Below, piece after piece: positions 6,709 through 13,469 of a stretch of DNA of 13,469 bases. Source of the DNA: Byssothecium circinans (taxonomy: Eukaryota; Ascomycota; Dothideomycetes; Pleosporales; Massarinaceae); the NCBI GenBank assembly GCA_010015675.1, contig ML977044.1, positions 168,048 through 181,516 on the forward strand, written 5' to 3'. The notes under the pieces were generated by a model. The model saw only the letters and a program-made list of their open reading frames with translations, had not been told where the DNA came from and made no database searches. Both the position numbers and the translations under genes were made by a program. Every line of letters starts with the position of its first letter. The first letter of the stretch is position 1.

Positions 6709-9354
6709 ATGGATCTTTTCATATTCTACGCCTAGCACTAAGTCCTTATATGCAAGCCGTGTGCCTACGCTATTGCGCCTCTGTATCTTGTTAGCCACAT
6801 TAAGAACGTACACGCTTATAAGGCGTGCCGTAATGTAGGCCTTGATTTTACTAAATCTCGCGCAAACAAAGTAGCTAACGCTATCGCTAAATGCCTGCAA
6901 GAGAAATACAACCTACTTAATCTAAGCACCTAGAGGATTCCATAGCTGCTACCTATAGAGCTACCTCTTCTAGACCTAAAGCTTTACTAGGGTTATTAGT
7001 ATAGTTACTGTGACTTCATACTCTCCCACACAAAATCAGCTTAAGAATGCATGAAGCAGCACTTCAATCAGTACTAACTGCTACCCTAGAAGCGAGGTTA
7101 GCTAGCAAAGATTATAGATATACTAGAAGAGGACAAGGGACTATTATATAGTAAGGTATACTACTAGCGCTTTTTTACTTCACGTTACTAGAGCTCCTTC
7201 TTTACCATAAACGTCCTAACTTAGGTATAGGAGGTAGCTAAGACTAAACCTAGAGGACATCTTAACCTCTACTAAGCCTTAATTAATAAGTAGCTTTTAG
7301 TAGGGAACTATGAGCAAGACGCTAGAGCGTAGGTCTATAGTAGCTAGGTCTCAAAGACTAAAGTATCGCTATGGCTTAAGATGACTAGGTAGCCGCGCTA
7401 TTTCAACGGCCTAAACATGGCGGACGTCGCGCTACTAGCATACGTAGCTAACCTAATTACTAAGCCCACCCTTATTATCCTTAGAGAGAGTTTTAAGCGC
7501 CTTATTAAGCGCGCATACTAATCTATTTATAAGGATAGGATTAGCGTTTTTAACTAGGCACAGATCAACAGCTTCATTGCCAGCTATTCTGCGAAGCATA
7601 ATCGTATGCTTATAGTAAAGCTTAGGAAGAGCACATTCTATGCCTATAAGAGCCTATAGAAGCGCCTTCTCTACTTTGCATATTAAATAAGCTAGCTAAT
7701 GTAGAGCATCCCCTTACTACATAGGCTTACTAACGCCTAGCTATTTTACCTTAATTAGGTCCTCTACGTTGTAGAGGAGACCTTATCCTTCTAGCACCTA
7801 CTAGGAAGTAACGCGTCACCTATAGAAGGAGATAGGGTAGGAGAGGTTATCTATAACCTTAATAGAGCGTCTCTATAGCTATGCATTGCTCTATTTAACT
7901 ACACGCTTAAAGGCGACCACTTTAAGAGCGTAGTATTAAGCTTTCTTACTATCCTAGGCATTAATGAGAACCCTAGTAGCGTCTTCTATAGCCTACTTAG
8001 CTATTCACCTAATCTCTCTAAGTTTATCAAGATAGCGCAGATGCTTATCATATAGTGATTAGTCATTGCTGCGGAAGAAGGCGAAGTTAATCACCTATCA
8101 GACATGCTAGATAAGATGAGAGAGCGTTTTATAGTATAGGGGTCTTAGACAGCCTTTAACTAGGTATGCCACCTCTAGTCCTACGCAAAAAAGGTAGTTA
8201 GTAACATAACGTTACTTAGCTCTATTGCCTAGTTAGAGGATAGGAGCTTAGTCTAGTATAAGGATATAGGCTTTAGCATAGACGCACTATAAGAGTTTAT
8301 TACTAGCTAGGTTTATAAGGCCTAATAAGAGCTAGAAGGCCTACTCCTTCTCCATCCTAATAAAGCTCGTGATAATATAGTGCTATAAGTGCTGCTCTAT
8401 TATCTCTAAGATAACTATAGTAATGAGAAGAGGGGCTAGAACTTCCTTTAAGACTAGCGCAACGCAGACTAGCTTAGGTAGGGCGGCGATAGATGGCTGC
8501 TTAATAGGGTACTTAAGAATAACTAGCTAAGGGATAAGATGCTTGCTATAAGCCTAGAATTGCAGCTTTGATGGAAGAAGAAGGCGGTGCAGGCGTACTT
8601 TAAGAAGGTAGATGAGTTCCTTAAGCGGCTGCTCCTGCTTATCCACATGATAGGTGGGCAGCTGCCGCGCAGCACGGAGCTAATAGGGCTATAGCATAGC
8701 AATACTATATAGGGACAGCACTATAGTGTCTTTATTAAAGAAGGCTTAATTAGTATAGTTACCTCTTACTATAAGGGCTATAACATCACTAGGTCTATAA
8801 AGATTATCCACTAATACCTACTAAAAGAAGTGAGTGAGCTACTTATGTACTATCTCTAGCTTATTCTACCCTTTTAGTAGTAGCTTAATATCCTCATCTA
8901 TAAATGTAGAGATCCGCATTCAACGTTTCTATAGCTAAAGGGAAACGGAACCTAGAACTCTAATTAGCTTACTTAGGTAATCTTATAAGAGGCGCGTCTA
9001 TACCTAGATATAAAACTTAGCATTCTAACCTACTAATACCTTACTATCACTATCTCTTACTAACATCTACTGTGTGGTGGTTTTAAGTAAGACTATAGTA
9101 TTAATAAGAAACTTATAGATAAATAGGTGACGCATGGCACATGGATTACTAGTATAGTATACGCTTAAGGCCTGTAAGAGGCTCTAGGTCATGTAAAGGC
9201 ATAGAGTTTAGAGTATTAAACTATCAGTTAGGAATAGCATAGCTTCCTTAGGTTTTAGACATACTTGGGAGCTTAAAAACGCCTACTTAGTAAATGTAAG
9301 GATAGAGGACCTCTAGCTAAGAGAGCGTGTTAAGGATACTAACTACTATGTTAG
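6709..9354 (+). pseudogene. OrsD/DUF3505-type protein with recombinase-like C-terminal half (RIP-inactivated)
   Basis: From ATG 6709 one frame stays in register for about 880 codons but holds 19 stops in its first ~241 codons, all TAG or TAA. Residues ~14-45 form a zinc finger, LICKPCAYAIAPLYLVSHIK then NVH (C-x2-C-x11-H-x4-H). A second finger near residues 103-125 has lost its first Cys and last His to Tyr. This paired-finger head matches OrsD domains (DUF3505). A long helical middle follows. At codons 649-690 is GGQLPRSTELIGL, then a Lys in TSYYKG. At 773-790 is ILTY-x-YLTITIS. At 808-830 is THGTWITSIVYA then GLxEALGH. In fungi such sequences are often seen in large OrsD-headed proteins, some with a RecQ-like helicase; no helicase motif is present here. 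The 3' end is uncertain: homology fades after about 9330. Cellular role unknown; nuclear DNA binding is inferred from the fingers. Confidence 0.72.
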
Positions 9355-9380
9355 ATTACGCTTAGGGGAGTAGTAATGCT

Positions 9381-9451
9381 ATCCTAGGGCTCTATCCTAG
9401 GGCTCTATTAATAGTTAGCCCTATCCTAGGGCTCTATTGATAGTTAGCCCT
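9381..9451 (+). repeat. 13-bp and 16-bp interspersed short repeats
   Basis: atcctagggctct occurs at 9381-9393, 9394-9406 and 9423-9435. It is interleaved with att(a/g)atagttagccct at 9407-9422 and 9436-9451. These sit between the end of the first OrsD-type gene and the 30-bp array, and form a compound minisatellite with it. Confidence 0.8.
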
Positions 9452-9460
9452 ACTATTATT

Positions 9461-9577
9461 ATATACGTAAATAGATTATACCCTATCATTATATACGTAA
9501 ATAGATTATACCCTATCATTATATACCTAAATAGATTATACCCTATCATTATATACCTAAATGGATTATACCCTAAC
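9461..9577 (+). repeat. 30-bp tandem repeat, four units, upstream of second OrsD gene
   Basis: Units start at 9461, 9491, 9521 and 9551 (the last partial) and differ at a few positions (atatacgt or atatacct; atagatt or atggatt). The last runs directly into the start of the duplicated OrsD segment at 9572. Exact period 30 with no unique spacers. Confidence 0.88.
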
Positions 9578-10906
9578 TAAGAGGACGCGACAGATTATAC
9601 CTAATCTGTAGTGGAATGGGTCTAGCGTTAGGGTCACCAGCCTAAATCTAGGGCGCAGATAGGGATAATCTATAGGGATAGGAGGGCTAATCTATTCTAC
9701 AGTAACATGTTCTCTTAATAAATTTTATATGTAGCTACTACTTAGTAGTATTAGGAGCACTAATCCCCTATCCTATAGCTTTACCTTTTATATTTAGTAA
9801 TAGTTAAGGTAAGGGTAGACTCTTATAGTAATAGAGTTCTACTAGAATATATAGTCACCCGTAGTAATATTACTATAACTAAGCGTAACCTACCATAGGG
9901 GAAATAGCAGCTAAACCTAATCACCACTATCATTTAAGAAGATGGAAGAAAACTTTTAGTATCTTCATAAGTATAAGGTGCTTATCTATAAGGAGCATGC
10001 TACTAGTGTACAGAATCTAAACACGCATCTACGTAATTATTACGCTGTAGTAAGCAAAGAGAGGGAGAGGATCATAGAGTACTATAGGTATTAGTAGATT
10101 AAGAAGCCTAAGGATATTAACCTACCACTACTACTAGGTCTACTAATTAAGGAGCTAGGAGAGCCGCTTAATAGGCTTTAATATACTAAGGAAGATTATA
10201 ACTTTATTATAATTAATCTAGATAGGCTATAGAAGTACTACAAGGGTAAGTATAGGTTACTATAGAGGGGTAATATAAGCACGCTTTTCTAAAAAGTTAA
10301 GGTGTAGACGTTCTTCTAGGCTTATGGGTAGTGGCGATATTTTATTATCAACGTAGTAGTCGCGTCGTCCATCCCCTAAGAGGTGGCCAACGTCATCCAT
10401 ATAAGGCTAGCTGAATAGGAGGTAATAACGCAGGTGCATAAAGAGGAGGCGCAGGTGATGGACGTAGAGGCCGTAAAGACTAACAAGACTAGCTAGTTCA
10501 AGCAGATAGGATAGCTAGAGCATCTTACGAAGCAGAATCTAGCGCATCTTGCACATTAGATCTGACTACCTAATCAGGGTGAAGTGAGGCTGCAGCGCGC
10601 CGCGAAGCTAGTTAAGCTGCTAGTGGAGAGGAGCGTAGTCAGGCTATAGATACTTACACAGGAAATAAGATAGTAGCTCTAAAGTGCAAAGTAGTAAGAG
10701 GTTAATTAATAGCTAATAGCCTAACTATAGAACCTAGAGAGTTAGGCCTACTATACTAGCTATATAGTTAAGTTTGTCTGCTACTTTCTACGCATCATAG
10801 CTAATAAGTAGGCAAGGATGGAATAAAGCGGCCATAGTAAGGATAGTAATAGTAACGTAGATAGTAAGTAGGTAGATAAAGAGGACGTCTTAGGTAATTA
10901 GAGCTC
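9572..10906 (+). repeat. Direct duplicate A (heavily mutated), pairs with 12151-13469
   Basis: Upstream region plus the 5' part of an OrsD-type gene, alignable to 12151-13469 nearly without gaps: offset 2579 at the start, 2581 at the ATG, 2563 after an 18-bp gap. The duplicate is cut by the window edge, so homology may extend further. In the 100 bp from the ATG, 12 positions differ, each C or G in the partner and T or A here. Confidence 0.92.
9591..9608. promoter_or_regulatory. Palindrome in OrsD upstream region, copy A
   Basis: cagatta-tacc-taatctg, perfect 7+4+7. It corresponds to cggatta-tgcc-taatccg in the other copy. Both half-sites changed in step (CGG to CAG, CCG to CTG), as expected when each strand's CpG was hit. 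Confidence 0.5.
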
Positions 10907-11699
10907 TAAGAGTAGTAGTAGTAGAAGTGATAGTAATAGTAATAGGGATAGCTACCCCTACTATTAAAGTAGACGCACAGAAGAGATAGATCTTATAAAA
11001 GATGCGCGTAAGCTATTCTACTAGAAGGGCCATTAGAAGGAGCTAGTAGTAGCGCTATAGGAGATGCTTAAGGATAATAATAATAATAAAAATAATTAGG
11101 AATCCTAGCTAGAGGTATTACTTACCGCACTTATATCATTCATCTTTAAGTCTGTAGGTAATCAGCTATTTAGTAGCAGACTTATTTACTTTCTTACTAT
11201 GTTAGGCATTAACGCCAAGGCGAATCACTTACGCATGGTAAAGAACTACTTATATATACTCACTAGTATAGTATACTGCATAAGGGTACTCGCTATAGAG
11301 AAACTACTTCCAGCGGCGTGCCGTGATAAGTAGATGGACGAGGACTAGGAACTCTTCTTGCATGCGAGAGAGAAGTATCTGGCTGACGGCTTATATAGTC
11401 TAATAAGTAAGGCGATTAGCTTACTAGTATATAGCAAGTACGTTATAATAATAGCTAGTAACTTAGGTAATACGTACTAGTTAAAGGATAAGAGAATCTT
11501 CTACTTAAACGGCTAACTAATCTACATCAGCCGTTTCTATAAGATAGCTTAGGACATAGTGGCTAAAGCTAAGTAGATACTATAAGAGGAGCTATTCTAG
11601 GTAGTAAAGGTAAGTAAAAAAAAGGTAATATAAAGCACTACTAAACCGCCTACACTACTAAACTACTTATAATTCCTTAGCAACACTAACTCTATCCTA
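9942..11699 (+). pseudogene. OrsD/DUF3505-type protein, copy A, RIP-inactivated and C-terminally truncated
   Basis: ATG 9942 starts a frame kept for over 500 codons (checked at 11121 and 11391) despite dozens of TAG/TAA stops. Residues 1-40 are a His/Cys-rich head (VLIYKEHATSVQNLNTHLRN; the zinc-ligand Cys is now Tyr). Then come a proline-rich linker, a second finger (DYNFI with first ligands lost, H at the end), KVKVQTFF, a long helical region (MVKFVCYFLRII, TAG-interrupted), a Ser/Asn/Asp-rich low-complexity linker at 10830-10980, and a second helical region: LISFIFKSVG, YFLTMLGINAKANHLR, KNYLYILTSIVYCIRVLAIE, IFYLNG, YISRFYKIA. Coding resemblance fades at about 11640-11700, so the recombinase-like segment seen in the first OrsD gene is absent. 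Relative to copy B it has six extra codons (10371-10388). Confidence 0.78.
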
Positions 11700-11707
11700 T
11701 AATGCGA

Positions 11708-11776
11708 AAATTAGATTAACTTAATCCAGTTTTTAGGTACACTATGCACGCTAAAATATAGGGGTTAATCTAATTT
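11708..11776. repeat. 13-bp perfect inverted repeat with 43-bp loop
   Basis: aaattagattaac at 11708-11720 and gttaatctaattt at 11764-11776. It lies just past the end of recognisable coding sequence in OrsD copy A. It could be a 69-bp MITE-like relic, the end of a larger element, or a fold-back structure. No convincing target-site duplication was seen around it. Confidence 0.6.
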
Positions 11777-12150
11777 ACAAACTTTAAAAAACTAGATAGG
11801 GTCCAAAATAATAGAAGTTAAGGCTGCAATTTTACAGCCTAGTGCAACGTGATACGGCAAATCTAGCGCAGGTCTCTATGCAATCATCTAATGTTAGGGT
11901 CGCGAGCAATATAGGTGGAAGTGCTAGGGGGTTAATGTTTATAATAGTGACCCATGCGCGCGCGTAAGTAAGGCCAGTAATACTATAACTATTACTAAAA
12001 TCACGTTATATAGAGCTAACTACTAGCATGAATACTAAACTATAGCTAGCAGCATAGAGCAGTTAAATAGTATGTTTGAATATTTATGGGTATATCACGT
12101 TGCCATTTATAAGACCTACTATTATGCCGTAGTACGGTCCTAGCTACGTG
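11777..12150. other. Spacer between OrsD copies A and B, no recognisable gene
   Basis: AT-rich, RIP-like sequence without coding resemblance. It contains a gcgcgcgcg run at about 11956-11964 and small imperfect dyads. It is unrelated by eye to the sequence upstream of copy A and lacks the 30-bp repeats. Confidence 0.5.
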
Positions 12151-12169
12151 CCTAACCGAGAGGACGCGA

Positions 12170-12273
12170 CGGATTATGCCTAATCCGTGGCGGAACAGGT
12201 CTAGCGTTAGGGTTGCTAGCCCGAATCCGGGGCGCGGATAGGGATAATCCGTGGGAACGGGAGGGCTAATCCG
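12170..12273. promoter_or_regulatory. Cluster of TAATCCG / CGGATTA motifs upstream of OrsD copy B
   Basis: A perfect palindrome cggatta-tgcc-taatccg at 12170-12187, then taatccg at 12245-12251 and 12267-12273, with partial matches near 12224 and 12235. The cluster is 250-350 bp upstream of the ATG at 12523, the right place for promoter sites. CGG half-sites are typical of fungal Zn2Cys6 factors and TAATCC of some homeodomains; which applies, if either, is unknown. A terminal role in the repeat unit is also possible. Confidence 0.45.
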
Positions 12274-12522
12274 TTCCACAGTGACACGTTCTCCCAACTA
12301 ATTTTGTATGTAGCTATTGCTCAGCAGCATCAGGAGCACCGATCCCCTATCCTGCAGCTTCACCTTTTGCGTTGGTGACGGTCGAGGCGAGGGTAGACTC
12401 TCGCAGCAATGGAGTTCTGCTGGAACGCACGGTCGCCTGCAGCAACATCATCACCACAACCAAGCGCAACCCGCCGCAGGAGAAATGGCAGCCGAACCTG
12501 ATCACCGCTGTCATTTAAGAAG

Positions 12523-13469
12523 ATGGAAGAAAACTTTCAGTATCTTCGCGAGTATAAGGTGCTTGTCTGCAAGGAGCATGCTACTGGTGTACAGAATCTA
12601 AACACGCATCTGCGTGATCATCACGCCGTAGCGAGCAAAGAGAGGGAGAGGATCGTAGAGTACTATAGGTACTGGTGGATCAAGAAGCCTAAGGACGTTA
12701 AACTGCCGCCGCCGCTGGGTCTGCCGATCAAGGAGCTAGGAGAGCCGCTTGATGGGCTTTAATGCGCTGAGGAAGATTGCAACTTCATCACGATCAATCT
12801 AGATAGGCTACGGAAGCACTGCAAGGGTGAGCACGGGTTGCTATAGAGGGGTGATACGAGCACGCTTTTCCAAAAAGTCAAGGTGCAGACGTTCTTCCAG
12901 GCTCGCGGGCAGCGGCGATATTTCGTCGTCAACGCAGCAGTCGCGTCGTCCGACGTCGTCCGTGCAAGGCTGGCCGAATGGGAGGTAACAACGCAGGCGC
13001 ATGAAGAGGAGGCGCAGGTGATGGACGCAGAGGCCGCGAAGACCGACAAGACCGGCTAGTTCAAGCGGACAGGATGGCTGGAGCATCTCGCGAAGCGGAA
13101 TCTAGCGCATCTTGCACATCAGATCCGACTGCCCGATCAGGGTGAAGTGAGGCTGCAGCGCGCCGCGAAGCTGGTTGAGCTGCTGGTGGAGAGGAGCGTG
13201 GTCAGGCTGTGGACGCTCGCATGGGAAATGAGACGGTGGCTCCGAAGTGCGAAGCGGCAGGAGGTCGATCAACGGCTGATGGCCTGACTGCAGAACCTAG
13301 AGAGTCAGGCCCGCTACGCTGGCTACATGGTCAAGTTCGTCTGCTACTTTCTACGCATCGTGGCCGACGAGCAGGCGAGGATGGAACGAAGCGGCCGCGG
13401 CGAGGACGGCGACAGCGACGTAGACGGCGAGCAGGCGGATGAAGAGGACGTCTCGGACAATCAGAGCTC
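12523..13469 (+). pseudogene. OrsD/DUF3505-type protein, copy B, N-terminal part with four stops (runs off right edge)
   Basis: ATG 12523 begins MEENFQYLREYKVLVCKEHA. A first finger has Cys16 and His residues in THLRDHH; a proline-rich linker (LPPPLGLP) follows; a canonical second finger lies at residues ~82-105 (C-x4-C ... H-x4-H in CAEEDCNFI ... RKHCKGEH). Then come KVKVQTFF and a long helical segment ending in YMVKFVCYFLRIVADEQARM and an acidic tail. One continuous frame reaches the window edge (315 codons) interrupted only by TAA 12760, TAG 12844, TAG 13057 and TGA 13285. All four are stops at the same places in copy A. OrsD domains occur in fungal proteins of unknown biochemical role, one being encoded in the orsellinic acid cluster. 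No helicase or other catalytic motif is visible before the edge. A small upstream frame (12409-12501, 30 codons) exists but is probably chance. Confidence 0.8.

Larger units (their letters stand above)
2950..12150. other. Block of RIP-type C:G-to-T:A decay
   Basis: Across this block CAG, CAA and TGG codons in recognisable genes are replaced by TAG and TAA on whichever strand is coding, ta-rich words (ctag, tagcta) abound, and frames keep their register for hundreds of codons. Many CpG steps survive while CpA/TpG steps are depleted, which resembles classical Neurospora-type RIP preference. The two-copy alignment (9572-10906 against 12151-13469) also shows CpG hits. The left edge is gradual within hAT-2; the right edge is abrupt at about 12151. 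RIP acts premeiotically on duplicated DNA in ascomycetes. That mechanism is inferred from the pattern. Confidence 0.85.
12151..13469 (+). repeat. Direct duplicate B (mildly mutated), pairs with 9572-10906
   Basis: Homology to copy A begins at cctaac in 12151-12156 and continues to the window edge. This copy keeps most C and G residues. It is not the pristine ancestor: around 12212-12221 it has T where copy A has C (gttgctagcc against gtcaccagcc), and acagg against atggg near 12196, so each copy took independent hits. Confidence 0.92.

Noticed and set aside
6700..6900. 66-codon minus-strand frame
   Set aside because: Antisense of the first OrsD zinc-finger region; the plus-strand reading explains the sequence.
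9461..9577. CRISPR-like regular 30-bp repeat
   Set aside because: Units are directly abutting with no unique spacers and the context is fungal; it is a minisatellite.
9571..9577. Telomere-type ccctaa words in the 30-bp repeats and OrsD upstream regions
   Set aside because: Single or interrupted copies separated by other sequence; no uninterrupted TTAGGG array, so no telomere claim.
12409..12501. 30-codon upstream frame before OrsD copy B
   Set aside because: Low-complexity composition, and in copy A both its ATG and Trp codons are lost; no sign of selection.
12317..12601. 94-codon plus frame across the OrsD copy B start
   Set aside because: It overlaps the recognised OrsD frame in another phase, has no family resemblance, and the equivalent in copy A is not kept.
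12523..12762. 79-residue protein as a genuine short product of OrsD copy B
   Set aside because: The second zinc finger and helical region continue in the same frame directly after the TAA, so the stop is a lesion, not a natural end.
12759..13086. Two overlapping minus-strand frames of 96 and 81 codons
   Set aside because: Antisense shadows of the G+C-rich OrsD coding sequence.
12760..13287. Programmed stop readthrough or an altered genetic code
   Set aside because: Stops concentrate in RIP-damaged repeats, while the hAT-1 frame in the same window is stop-free.

Overview
The window looks like a transposon-rich stretch of a filamentous ascomycete (Pezizomycotina) genome, much of it damaged by repeat-induced point mutation (RIP). 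Four things point there: fungal-type hAT transposases, OrsD/DUF3505-type zinc-finger proteins, a short 52-nt fungal intron, and C:G-to-T:A decay in which long reading frames stay in register but are riddled with TAG and TAA stops. The species cannot be named from this sequence. I see no rRNA, tRNA, CRISPR array or bacterial-type operon.

Layout. (1) 1-786, minus strand: the 5' end of an hAT transposon (hAT-1) that runs off the left edge. It has an intact 142-codon transposase N-terminus with a BED zinc finger, then a repeat-rich end with a CAGACT tip at 786. (2) 787-2282: ordinary-composition DNA with no recognisable gene. (3) 2291-5341, minus strand: a complete but dead hAT element (hAT-2). 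It has 21-bp terminal inverted repeats and an 8-bp target-site duplication. Its 850-codon transposase frame carries many stops, lost catalytic aspartates and a lost zinc ligand. (4) 5502-6383, plus: a RIP-damaged, 3'-truncated gene resembling fungal PD-(D/E)XK nuclease-like proteins, with a recognisable 52-nt intron. (5) 6388-13469, plus: three successive same-strand copies of OrsD-type genes. The first (6709 to about 9354) is the longest and most divergent. The second (from 9942) and third (from 12523, cut by the right edge) are close duplicates of each other including their upstream regions. The first two are each preceded by 30-bp tandem repeats.

How the parts relate. The heavily mutated zone runs from about 2950 to about 12150. 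It ends gradually inside the 3' part of hAT-2 and sharply at the start of the third OrsD copy. Because copies two and three are alignable, the window contains its own mutation experiment: in a sampled 100-bp stretch all 12 differences are C or G in the third copy and T or A in the second. All four stop codons in the third copy lie at positions that are also stops in the second, so the lineage was probably already broken when it duplicated.

The most interesting observation is in the first OrsD copy. Its C-terminal half has residues spaced like a tyrosine-recombinase active site (Arg-x-x-Glu-Leu, Lys, His, His, and Tyr nine residues after the last His). This suggests these OrsD-headed proteins may descend from, or carry, a recombinase-like domain. 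That is inference and needs profile searches.
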